DNA from: Butyrivibrio sp. INlla14
GTDB taxonomy: Bacteria; Bacillota; Clostridia; Lachnospirales; Lachnospiraceae
Direction: 5' to 3'
NCBI RefSeq assembly: GCF_900102515.1
Contig: NZ_FMVS01000034.1
Coordinates: forward strand, 1 to 36,602
DNA: 36,602 nt
The stretch's first letter is position 1. Each line of letters opens with the position of its first letter. A model generated the notes under the pieces. That model was not told where the DNA came from. It saw nothing but the letters and a program-made list of their open reading frames with translations, and did not search any database. A program made the translations under genes and the position numbers. This document shows, one piece after another, positions 29,720 through 36,602 of the stretch.

Positions 29720-31048
29720 TTATCTTTTAAGGCCTTTCAGGACCTGCAAAAGCTCGTCAGATGTCGTAATTACGCGGCTATTTGCTTGGAATCCCCTTTG
29801 TGTTGTGATCATGTCTGTAAACTCTTTTGCCAGATCAACATTGCTGGCCTCTAACACTCCGCTGTTAATATATCCACCATCAGTCGTTACATCCATAACC
29901 TGTGCAGCTCCGGAATTAAGTGAGGCAGCATACAGATTATCGCCCACTTTTTCTAGACCCATAGCGTTGTTGAACTCGGCTACTGCAATCTGTCCTTTCT
30001 TAATCGTCTGGCCGTTAGAATATCTTCCATATATAGAACCATCGGTCCCGAATGAAATCTGAGTAAGTTCTCCCTCTGGATAACCTTTGTTTAATCCTTG
30101 GGTATCGCCCTTGTATGCGTAAATAGTTGAATTGTGACCTGACATTGAGCTTGCAAAATTGGTGGTGTTTGAAAGATCAAGATTAAAGCTGCCTATATTA
30201 GCACCCTCGCCACTTACGTTTATCTGCACATTGTCTCCACTTGTCAGTCTTCCATTATGCTTATCATATTCAAGCTTTATAGGTTCAAACTGGTCTACCG
30301 TTACTTTTTTACCGTCCTCATCTATAACAGAATCCAAATTAAGATTGAAAGTGCTCGGGTCATCGTCCTTTGCTGTATCAATTGTGAATTTCAAAGTATA
30401 TGGCTTACCGTCATTTCCATAGATTTCAAAAGCAAGGCTTTTTCCTTCTTTTAATGAAGGATCATCGCTATCGATATTTCCTTTAAAATAAGCCTGAGTA
30501 GTTGGCGAACCCGCCATATAATCGATCATTCTGGCCGGATCAGTCGGATTTTTGCCAGGAACAGAAACTCTGTTTATGACATTTAGTTTGGTTACTGTCG
30601 CTCCATTAGTAACCCCACCTTCTCCCATTACGCCCATTACGTAATATCCGTTGCCTTGCGTAACAAGATCTCCGTTTGCATCTATGGCAAAAGAGCCATC
30701 TCTACTATAGTTTCTGGTTGCATTGTCAGGAGTTACTATAAAAAATGAAGGTCCTGTGATCATAAGATCCAGTGCATTTCCTGTAGTCTGCATTGAGCCC
30801 TGGGCTGAAATATTTGTATATACTGAACTAACCTTAGATCCAAGGCCCACCTGAGTAGCACTTATGGCACCAGTATTCTGTCCTGCACCAGAACCGCTTT
30901 TTATGGTCTGATAAAGAACATCCTGAAAACCTGTGGCCTGTGATTTATAGGCTGTTGTATTTACGTTTGAAATATTATTTCCGATGACATCCATCTCAAG
31001 TTGGTGTGTGTTAAGGCCTGAAACAGCGGACCAAAGTGATCTCATCAT
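29720..31048 (-). CDS. flgE: flagellar hook protein FlgE
   Basis: A 442-residue flagellar rod/hook family protein. The N-terminal rod domain (SLWSAVSGLNTHQ, then IGNNISNVNTTAYK) and the C-terminal FlgE box (EASNVDLAKEFTDMI, TQRGFQANSRVI) flank a FlgE-type middle domain. The length fits hook protein rather than FlgF/FlgG (about 260). GGAGG lies 10 bases before the ATG. It has no flagellar neighbours in the window and has its own terminator, so it is a lone transcription unit. It could be the only hook gene or an extra copy. It lies just upstream of the c-di-GMP-controlled pilus operon. Confidence 0.92.
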   Translation of the reverse strand: MMRSLWSAVSGLNTHQLEMDVIGNNISNVNTTAYKSQATGFQDVLYQTIKSGSGAGQNTGAISATQVGLGSKVSSVYTNISAQGSMQTTGNALDLMITGPSFFIVTPDNATRNYSRDGSFAIDANGDLVTQGNGYYVMGVMGEGGVTNGATVTKLNVINRVSVPGKNPTDPARMIDYMAGSPTTQAYFKGNIDSDDPSLKEGKSLAFEIYGNDGKPYTLKFTIDTAKDDDPSTFNLNLDSVIDEDGKKVTVDQFEPIKLEYDKHNGRLTSGDNVQINVSGEGANIGSFNLDLSNTTNFASSMSGHNSTIYAYKGDTQGLNKGYPEGELTQISFGTDGSIYGRYSNGQTIKKGQIAVAEFNNAMGLEKVGDNLYAASLNSGAAQVMDVTTDGGYINSGVLEASNVDLAKEFTDMITTQRGFQANSRVITTSDELLQVLKGLKR

Positions 31049-31116
31049 AGGACATGCACCTCCACATTTATAAAGGTTACCGACATTCTTTCGTCAGTTA
31101 CAATTTTATATTACGT

Positions 31117-31152
31117 GTACATCCATGTACCTTATGACAAATCCCTTTGTCA
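31117..31152. promoter_or_regulatory. two adjacent perfect palindromes upstream of flgE
   Basis: GTACAT-CC-ATGTAC (31117-31130) and TGACAAA-TCCC-TTTGTCA (31135-31152) lie 70-105 bp upstream of the flgE start. They may be operator sites or hairpins in the flgE leader. I could not fit a convincing sigma-28 promoter. The remainder of 31153-31420 shows nothing I can identify. Confidence 0.5.
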
Positions 31153-31421
31153 GATTTAAAAGCGGAAAATATCCACTACGAATATTGAATCTAAAACTTT
31201 TTCTTTAATGCAATTCTGTATAAATATATTCCCTCGCTACATTTATCGACATGTTTCTTATAATATATTAGAGAAAAAATATTTTTTTATTGGAAACAAC
31301 TCATGAAAGAGATAATTTTTTCCTCAGAAACACAGAAAACATGTTGGCCTAGTTTTCACAATCTATAGGTAGAGATACCATTTATAGAATTAGATTATAA
31401 CTCCCAACAGCAGATTTATCT

Positions 31422-31448
31422 TTTACACAATGGATTTTGTGGTACAAT
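31422..31448 (+). promoter_or_regulatory. promoter of the serine acetyltransferase gene
   Basis: TTTACA, a 15-bp spacer and TACAAT (shifting the -35 by one base gives 16 bp). Transcription would start near 31455, leaving a leader of about 80 bases with no T-box or riboswitch that I recognise. Confidence 0.45.
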
Positions 31449-31534
31449 ATAAAAAAATCATTCACCGCTAGAAACACCTTGTCTTTGGGCATAATTTATG
31501 GTGATGATGTCTAATTATAGGTAGGAAGATCATT

Positions 31535-32437
31535 ATGGATTTCAAATCAAAGAAAAACACTGATGAATTAAAAAATGAGATAAAAAATATAGTAGATCTG
31601 ATCCTGGATGACTACACCAAGGGGCGCGATGTGGATCAGATGGATGTCTTTAACCAGCCCGACAGGGACGCGGTAAAAGATATTGTGATCAAGCTGTTAA
31701 GGATCATTTATCCTGGTTATTCAAGGGATAAAATATACAAGAGTTACAACGACAATAACCGCATATCTATTGTCATTGAGGACGTTATTTACAACATGCA
31801 GAAGCAGATTGCAATTGCTTTTCATCACAGTCCAGAGTATGCAAATGCTTCTGATGAAACCCTTGAGTGCGGCGCAAGATGCATCACTCACGAGTTTTTC
31901 AAGCAACTTCCTAAAATAAGGGAATATGTAGATACAGACCTTCAGGCCTGCTACGACGGCGACCCAGCAGCTTACAGTAAAGGAGAGGTTATATTGTCCT
32001 ATCCCGGGCTTCTTGCAACTACAATTAACAGGATTGCCCACGAGTTGTACCTTCTGAAAGTTCCGCTTATCCCACGTATGATGACAGAATATGCCCACAG
32101 CAGAACTGGAATTGATATCCATCCCGGAGCTACAATTGGCAAGTATCTTATGATTGACCACGGCACAGGTATTGTTATTGGCGAGACTTCAATTATCGGA
32201 GATCACGTCAAGATTTATCAGGGAGTTACAATAGGCGGTCTCTCCACTAGAGGCGGTCAGACACTTAAGGGTGTAAAAAGACATCCTACTATCCAGAACA
32301 ATGTTACTATCTACGCTGGTGCTTCTATCCTGGGCGGTGAGACAGTTATCGGTGAAGGTTCAGTTATCGGAGCTAATGCCTTTATCACCGAGTCAGTTCC
32401 TGCTGGTAGCAGGATCAGCATGCAGAGATGCCAGTAA
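31535..32437 (+). CDS. cysE: serine O-acetyltransferase
   Basis: A 300-residue enzyme making O-acetylserine from serine and acetyl-CoA, the first step of cysteine synthesis. A helical N-terminal domain (about 1-190) is followed by a left-handed beta-helix of hexapeptide repeats (about 195-290). DIHPGATIG, IDHGTGIVIGE and IYQGVTIGG are the active-site and CoA-binding segments of the family. The N-terminal part is longer than in E. coli CysE, resembling the EpsC-type enzymes of Clostridia. The ribosome site AGGAAG is moderate. It is transcribed alone toward a strong terminator. Confidence 0.94.
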   Translation: MDFKSKKNTDELKNEIKNIVDLILDDYTKGRDVDQMDVFNQPDRDAVKDIVIKLLRIIYPGYSRDKIYKSYNDNNRISIVIEDVIYNMQKQIAIAFHHSPEYANASDETLECGARCITHEFFKQLPKIREYVDTDLQACYDGDPAAYSKGEVILSYPGLLATTINRIAHELYLLKVPLIPRMMTEYAHSRTGIDIHPGATIGKYLMIDHGTGIVIGETSIIGDHVKIYQGVTIGGLSTRGGQTLKGVKRHPTIQNNVTIYAGASILGGETVIGEGSVIGANAFITESVPAGSRISMQRCQ

Positions 32438-32452
32438 TAAAGCTCATCTTTA

Positions 32453-32501
32453 GAGGTTATTACTCGTTTATCACAAGATTACGGGTAATAGCCTCCTTTT
32501 T
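32453..32501. terminator. terminator between cysE and dus
   Basis: GAGGTTATTACTCG (32453-32466) pairs with 32482-32495 over 14 positions including two G-T wobbles, followed by CTTTTT on the plus strand. Confidence 0.85.
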
Positions 32502-32548
32502 ATTCACATAATATTATTGAACAGCATCTGATAACAGCCATCAAAAAG

Positions 32549-33565
32549 TCAAACAAACTTACAGTCATGAAATATTGCGTTAACCGCTGCAGAGTACTCA
32601 CCCTTACTGCGGGCCTTGCGGATTAGCTTGAGGTTTCTTTCACAGTCCTCAAAGTGAACATGAAGAAAAGCCCAGTGCTCTAGCATCTTAAAGATCACAT
32701 TTCTCTCTTCAGGAATGAACTCTGCATACTCTTCATAGAGTCTTTTCAAGTATTCTCTAAGTTCTTCTGACTTTAATGCATCGCCTCCGCTTAGAACTCT
32801 TGCCAAAGCCGGATCTGTCAAAAGGCCACGCCCCAGCATCACAGAGGAGATATTCTCTGATTTTATTGTCGTATCAAGCCCTGCAAGGTCATCTGCGGAA
32901 AAGATATTTCCGTTGTAGCAGATATCCGCCTTTCCGCCTTCGTTTCTATAGACTTCTACTGCTCTTTTAAAAGCCTCAATCCTTGGCTGACCTTTATAAA
33001 AATCTTCACGAACTCTGGCGTGGATAGTTAGCTCTTTTACCGGATATTTGGCATAAATACGCATGAGGGAATCTGCCTCTGCTTCATCAGTAAAACCAAG
33101 GCGGGTCTTAACGGAAATATCAGGAAGTGTCCTTGCATCTGCGTTTGAAGCGCTTTGAACATCCTTGTCATATTCCATAAAAATATCGCCTAGCATCTTG
33201 TCGAGATACTCAGTATCTGTCAGGAGTCCAGCCCCCTTATGGCTGTTTGTCACAGTGGCGGCTGGGCATCCAAGGTTTATGTTAACTTCTTTATATCCAA
33301 GCTTTTTCATCTCTCTGGCCGCCCATAGAAAAGTATCTGGGCGATTCGCCATGATCTGCGGAACTATCTGCTCTTCATAGTTTTCAAAGCCTACAGCATA
33401 TTCAGGCTGGGCATCTCTCTTTTCCCTCTTCTTGAAATGGAAATTGTGATGGGCCGTAAGGAACGGAGTGTAGTATTTGTCGATAGTTCCGCCAAACATT
33501 TCATGATGGATATTTCTAAGGGGATAAAGAGTTATCCCCTCCATTGGTGCAAAATAAAACTTCAT
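32549..33565 (-). CDS. tRNA-dihydrouridine synthase
   Basis: A 338-residue flavin enzyme that reduces uridines in tRNA D-loops. FAPMEG opens the barrel, NINLGCP holds catalytic Cys100, SVKTRLG and LTIHARVREDFYKG are FMN and RNA contacts, and the C-terminal part is the helical RNA-binding domain. Which Dus subtype (DusB-like or a diverged form) is unclear, so no symbol is given. The gene starts 3 bases after the stop of a decayed small gene at 33569. Confidence 0.93.
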   Translation of the reverse strand: MKFYFAPMEGITLYPLRNIHHEMFGGTIDKYYTPFLTAHHNFHFKKREKRDAQPEYAVGFENYEEQIVPQIMANRPDTFLWAAREMKKLGYKEVNINLGCPAATVTNSHKGAGLLTDTEYLDKMLGDIFMEYDKDVQSASNADARTLPDISVKTRLGFTDEAEADSLMRIYAKYPVKELTIHARVREDFYKGQPRIEAFKRAVEVYRNEGGKADICYNGNIFSADDLAGLDTTIKSENISSVMLGRGLLTDPALARVLSGGDALKSEELREYLKRLYEEYAEFIPEERNVIFKMLEHWAFLHVHFEDCERNLKLIRKARSKGEYSAAVNAIFHDCKFV

Positions 33566-33568
33566 AAA

Positions 33569-33794
33569 TCAGTAACTTCCATTAGAATCATCGTTATTAT
33601 AGGTTCCGTGTTCATTGTACCACTGTTTCTCAGCCTTTTTAGTTTTAAATTAGTTTTCTTCTGTGCTTCTTCTTGCTCTTTCCAAATATCGCCCATTTTC
33701 TTATTGCTATTTGGGTTATCTTTTAATCTGCCAAGCTGCCAGCAATAAAAACAGTTCCTAAAACGGCTGCTATTCTTGTTAAATTCCTTTTCAT
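33569..33794 (-). pseudogene. frameshifted small secreted protein
   Basis: The ATG at 33794 has GGGAG at good spacing and begins a clear signal peptide (MKRNLTRIAAVLGTVFIAGS), but that frame stops after 23 residues. A second frame then reads DNPNSNKKMGDIWKEQEEAQ. A third reads AEKQWYNEHGTYNNDD to a TGA at 33569, directly before dus. All three pieces look like one protein of about 75 residues, so two frameshifts are implied. It may be true decay or sequencing error in A-rich runs. Function unknown. Confidence 0.6.
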
Positions 33795-33943
33795 CGTATT
33801 CTCCCAAATTTAAAAATCTAAAATAACATATCATTAATGCGTTCAATTAATCAACATATTCACCGCTTTATCCTTTGCACATATCAGCAGAGATTTTGTT
33901 TGTATTTTGTTATCTTTTCATAACACTTTTATCACATTTAGGG

Positions 33944-33949
33944 TATAAT
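33944..33949 (+). promoter_or_regulatory. -10 element upstream of the 113-residue membrane protein gene
   Basis: A perfect TATAAT with no good -35. The leader to 34139 would be about 180 bases. It includes a stem (CCAGACAG-TG-CTAT with ATAGCTGTTTGG, about 34012-34042) and nothing else I recognise. Confidence 0.45.
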
Positions 33950-34138
33950 ATATTCTTGTCTAACAAAAAGAAATATGGTTGCAGTTATAGGTATTGGGAG
34001 AGTTGATGTCCAGACAGTGCTATACAAATAGCTGTTTGGATTGATCGGGTGTAATTAAGTCTTTGATTCCTATTATTTAGAAGAATGGAAATCGTATTAG
34101 ACAATCTTATACTGCACCAGGAAATGGGGAATAAGGAA

Positions 34139-34480
34139 ATGAGTCAGGAAAAAGTCGACGCTTACAAAAAAGAAAAAGCAGGACGTAAGGCAAGAATTGC
34201 CAAGCACGAGCTTCACGTTAAGATTGCTAAGATCACAAGTATTGTAGTTGCAATCGCACTTGTTGCCGCAATCGCAGGTTCAATCGTATGGAACAAGGTT
34301 GGCGGATCAAGCGAAGCTGCAGAAGGTGCAACCGCAGAGGTTTCTATGGATATCGCAGGAACAGAGGAGTCTGCTGATGATTCTGTTTCAGAAGCTTCTG
34401 ATAATGCTGCAAGCACCGAGGAATCTGCTGCTACAGCTGAAGAGTCTACCGAGGCCGCAAGCGAAGCTTCTTCAAACTAA
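34139..34480 (+). CDS. single-pass membrane protein with acidic Ala/Glu/Ser tail
   Basis: A 113-residue protein. A basic cytoplasmic start (MSQEKVDAYKKEKAGRKA) leads to one membrane helix (about 33-54), then an extracellular low-complexity tail of Ser, Ala, Glu, Asp and Thr. The MSQEKVD start is chosen from the pattern of similar Lachnospiraceae proteins I remember; the frame is open 18 codons further upstream. No enzyme domain. It may be a small envelope or cell-surface factor. Followed by a strong terminator. Confidence 0.78.
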   Translation: MSQEKVDAYKKEKAGRKARIAKHELHVKIAKITSIVVAIALVAAIAGSIVWNKVGGSSEAAEGATAEVSMDIAGTEESADDSVSEASDNAASTEESAATAEESTEAASEASSN

Positions 34481-34500
34481 TAATATTATATGTATAATAA

Positions 34501-34546
34501 AAACCTCTGGAGAGACATTTGAATTGTTTTTCTCCAGAGGTTTTTC
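34501..34546. terminator. bidirectional terminator
   Basis: AAACCTCTGGAGA pairs perfectly with TCTCCAGAGGTTT over 13 bases, with a T run on the plus strand and a T-rich stretch on the minus strand. It serves the converging genes at 34139 and 34558. Confidence 0.93.
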
Positions 34547-34557
34547 TATTATTCGTT

Positions 34558-34776
34558 TTACTTGGTTTTTATAGGAATGAGTTTTAAATCTCCTGTGCCA
34601 AAAAACAGGGAATTCCTTACCATTCCGATCCTGAAAAGATTCAAAATATAGAACATCATACATATGATGGTAGGAACCCCAAATGTTCTAATGAGTTCCT
34701 CAACAGTTGGCGGATAGCCATGCTTTCGTGAATAATTTCCTACATATTCTGCAATTTTTGATTGAAGTTTCTCCAT
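34558..34776 (-). CDS. small protein with LexA-like N-terminus, possibly truncated
   Basis: A 72-residue frame from the ATG at 34776, with AAGGAAGG upstream. Residues 1-32 (KIAEYVGNYSRKHGYPPTVEEL) closely resemble the first two helices of LexA-type winged-helix domains. The sequence after FGVPT changes to a hydrophobic stretch unlike the rest of that domain. In the +1 frame an equally protein-like stretch (FESFQDRNGKEFPVFWHR) appears, so a frameshift is possible. It may be a small regulator or a broken gene. It follows the 138-residue gene by 16 bases. Confidence 0.55.
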   Translation of the reverse strand: MEKLQSKIAEYVGNYSRKHGYPPTVEELIRTFGVPTIICMMFYILNLFRIGMVRNSLFFGTGDLKLIPIKTK

Positions 34777-34792
34777 GAAATAACCTTCCTTT

Positions 34793-35209
34793 TTATCTGA
34801 GCATTGTCTGTAAGTCATGCTTTATTCTTGTAACCTGCTCTATTGCCTGTTCACACTCTCTTTTAGCTTTTCCAATTTGCGATTGCACGATAACATCCAT
34901 GAGGAAACCATCACAGAATAGGTCTCCAAAAGTAAGAAGTCCGTTAATATGAATTGAAGAGTAGCCTTGAACATCTCGCAGTTCTTTTGAGAACCTTTCA
35001 AGAGCCTTCTTGGCAGCATTTATTTCTGCTTCTGCATCGCCCATTTTAGCATGTTTGATCAGGCCACTTATAAATCCGCCACCGAGAGTATCAAAGAGCC
35101 CCCAGCCGCTAGCGCTTGAAAGGCTTTTCTTTGCTCTAAAGAGGTGCTCAAGTGCAACATCAGCAGCTTCTATTGCCTCCTGTATCTCTCGTTTGTTTAT
35201 TTCATACAT
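34793..35209 (-). CDS. conserved helical protein, unknown
   Basis: A 138-residue protein, intact. Its pattern is familiar from Firmicute hypothetical proteins: a first helix (EAIEAADVALEHLFRAKKSL), a GWGLFDTLGGGF turn, KHAKMGDAEAEI, and a C-terminal helix with QSQIGKAKRECEQAI. The GGGF and DGFLMD segments are weakly hydrophobic and could touch the membrane, but there is no clear transmembrane helix. GGAG lies 9 bases before the ATG. It heads a two-gene unit with the LexA-like small gene. No function is known to me. Confidence 0.8.
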   Translation of the reverse strand: MYEINKREIQEAIEAADVALEHLFRAKKSLSSASGWGLFDTLGGGFISGLIKHAKMGDAEAEINAAKKALERFSKELRDVQGYSSIHINGLLTFGDLFCDGFLMDVIVQSQIGKAKRECEQAIEQVTRIKHDLQTMLR

Positions 35210-35452
35210 AGTAAATTCTCCATTCTGACAAGATTGTGTTCTACTACAATTATCATAGTAGTACCTTAAATGGAAATAAAAAATATTAAAAAGAGCAAAA
35301 TATAACCGCTTATTTTTCTTTCTTGTAAATCATAAAAAATCCTACGTTTTGGCTCATACAACATGGACTAATTCTTATTCTCTTCCCTGCAATTTTACCA
35401 ATACTCAAGATCAAGATATCCACAAATACATATACATAAAGTACAAAAAAAT
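35210..35452. other. intergenic region without recognised features
   Basis: AT-rich. It contains the upstream region of the gene at 34793 and the 3' flank of the frameshifted gene at 35453. I see no clear terminator, RNA or repeat. Confidence 0.5.
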
Positions 35453-36252
35453 TTAAACTAGAAATAATCTAACTTTTTCTTCTACAATTCTTATATCCAG
35501 AGGTCGCTCAAGAGTTTCCATAGTGACAATAAGATTATCTCCTAATATCAGTCCATTCTTTTCATAATCCATGAGCTTGCTCATATTCCTAATGACATAT
35601 GATGCATCATCTACTTTTCCAAGATGTTCCCAATATATAGTTTTTCTCTTACGCACGTTATAGAGAACAAAGTCCGGATATTTGCTTCTATAATCGTCTA
35701 GTTCAAATCGAGGCTCATATTGATATGGTATCTGATTTGTAAAAAAGTAATCCGCAAGTATTTTCTCAGACTTTGATCTCACATATTCGCCGCGAAGTGT
35801 CTTGAATTCTGTAGCTTCACCAAATGTATTCTCGCCGCCTTTATGCTTTTCCATCCATTTTTCTATACGCATTTGGCTTGTTGGCACTATGGGATTTACA
35901 AATATCTTACGACCAGTGCACATTCTTTCATAAACATGATCAATTGAGTCATCATCAAAGCCTTTGATAAACTTATCAAGTCTCTTCTGCATATCTAGAA
36001 GCAATTTATAGATTTTCTCATCATAGTCCCTCTGTGCCAGCAGGGCTATTTTGTTTTCTCAAACTTAGGGAGATATTGCTCTTTATTACTGCCTTTCTTT
36101 CTGAAATGATATTGCGGACAGCCATGACTTTCCGTAACTCTGAGAGTCCCTTCTTCAAGATTTTTATAATTTTTCAGGCGTTTCTCAGCCTCCTGAAGAA
36201 GGCCCTCCACTTCTGCAAGTCTTTCTTCTAATTCCGTATTAATACTAGTCAT
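35453..36252 (-). pseudogene. frameshifted PD-(D/E)XK-like nuclease-fold protein
   Basis: Two frames make one protein. The first (ATG at 36252) encodes a coiled-coil start and the family segment EGTLRVTESHGCPQYHFRKK, ending at TAG at 36046. The second, reading on as ALLAQRDYDEKIYKLLLDMQ, continues to 35453 with a nuclease-like core: RSKSEKILADYFF, YPDFVLYNV and IYWEHLGKVDD. One extra A in the short A run at 36049-36052 would restore a single frame of about 266 residues. I recall this family as common in Lachnospiraceae, with unknown biological role. The start lies 4 bases from the end of an insertion sequence. Confidence 0.8.
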
Positions 36253-36256
36253 TAAT

Positions 36257-36602
36257 GGCTCTTCAGGGGTAATGGTGGGTAAAAAATGCCATCAACCCCA
36301 GTGTTTATGCTGATCATGTGCATTTTTGTTTTCTGTTAGGAAGTGGAACCCTCAAATCCGAGCATACCAGATAGACCATATCGAGCATGTTTTGGATGTT
36401 GCGAAAACCATATGCCTTGCGGATAATCAGCTTGATTTTGTTATTAGTAGCTTCAATTCGAGCGTTACTCATGCCTAGCCTTATTGCATTCAGTATGTGC
36501 TCCCTGTGACGTTTGATCTTGAGGTAAAGTTCCTTGAAAGCACCAATCCTGCTGTGACTTGCCCACCAGAGCCAACGATTGAGGGCGTCCGCTGCCTCAT
36601 CC
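36257..36602 (-). mobile_element. ISL3-family insertion sequence, 3' end only
   Basis: The element end starts GGCTCTTCAGGGGTAATGG, matching the GGCTCTT-type termini of ISL3 elements, followed by the C-terminal part of the transposase. The rest lies beyond the right edge, so the other terminal repeat and the 8-bp target duplication typical of the family cannot be checked. Confidence 0.8.
36314..36602 (-). CDS. ISL3-family transposase, C-terminal fragment
   Basis: A partial DDE transposase, about 95 residues to the TGA at 36314, open to the right edge. SNARIEATNNKIKLIIRKA carries the catalytic glutamate region of the ISL3 family, followed by YGFRNIQNMLDMVYLVCSD, a very typical C-terminus. The preceding RWLWWASHSRIGAFKELY helix also fits. 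No stop interrupts the visible part, so the element may be complete and active. Confidence 0.9.
   Translation of the reverse strand, partial: DEAADALNRWLWWASHSRIGAFKELYLKIKRHREHILNAIRLGMSNARIEATNNKIKLIIRKAYGFRNIQNMLDMVYLVCSDLRVPLPNRKQKCT

Noticed and set aside
31135..31165. Possible sigma-28 flagellar promoter for flgE
   Set aside because: A TAAA sequence is present, but the downstream box does not resemble GCCGATAA at proper spacing.
31455..31534. T-box or cysteine-responsive riboswitch in the cysE leader
   Set aside because: No T-box sequence, specifier stem or known aptamer core is visible, and the leader is too short.
33562..33846. 94-codon frame taken at face value as a gene
   Set aside because: Its start lacks a ribosome site. 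The better-signalled ATG at 33794 opens a signal peptide in another frame, so a frameshifted gene is the better call.
1..36602. CRISPR arrays
   Set aside because: No regularly spaced short repeats were seen anywhere; the repeats present are isolated inverted or paired direct repeats.

Overview
The window looks like chromosomal DNA of a motile, pilus-bearing, low-GC Firmicute of the Lachnospiraceae, most like Butyrivibrio or Pseudobutyrivibrio. The clues are strong AGGAGG ribosome sites, sortase-assembled pili with LPSTGG anchors, a flagellar hook gene, a c-di-GMP-I riboswitch, a MecA-type adaptor under a CIRCE operator, and several small protein families I associate with Lachnospiraceae. The genus is an inference.

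Layout. (1) 89-9549: an integrated mobile element of about 9.45 kb in the 3' end of a tRNA-Leu(AAG) gene. A large serine recombinase lies at its left end. It carries an AAA+ ATPase/DUF5688 operon, a RelB/RelE-type toxin-antitoxin pair, a long palindrome-rich non-coding tract, two lipoproteins, a ribbon-helix-helix protein and two membrane proteins. Its 7-bp core (89-95 and 9543-9549) and symmetric attP-like arms can be read directly. The recombinase frame crosses the left junction, so integration exchanges its C-terminal tail and its terminator with those of the tRNA. (2) 9724-15403: a five-gene overlapping operon resembling dltABCD (MBOAT acyltransferase, SGNH protein, amino-acid-activating ligase, carrier protein) with an added PLP decarboxylase-fold enzyme. 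It probably loads an amino acid, possibly decarboxylated on the carrier, onto a surface polymer. (3) 15640-15979: a hairpin cluster, a second tRNA-Leu(AAG) with an intact, unoccupied copy of the target site, and tRNA-Leu(CAG). (4) 16000-18083: a small membrane protein, a structured repeat, and a MecA-like/arginase-fold pair with a CIRCE operator at the promoter.

(5) 18384-29570: a pilus operon on the minus strand. The order is coiled-coil protein, signal peptidase I, 1667-residue LPSTGG adhesin, major pilin, class C sortase, LPQTG minor pilin, second sortase. Its 400-nt leader holds a c-di-GMP-I aptamer followed by three terminator-like hairpins, which ties pilus expression to the second messenger that also governs motility. 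(6) 29720-36602: solitary flgE, serine acetyltransferase, tRNA-dihydrouridine synthase, small membrane and helical proteins, two frameshifted genes, and the end of an ISL3-type insertion sequence.

The most promising leads are the dlt-like operon with a carrier-linked decarboxylase, the recombinase whose C-terminus changes on integration, the multi-terminator c-di-GMP leader of the pilus operon, and the structured non-coding locus inside the mobile element.
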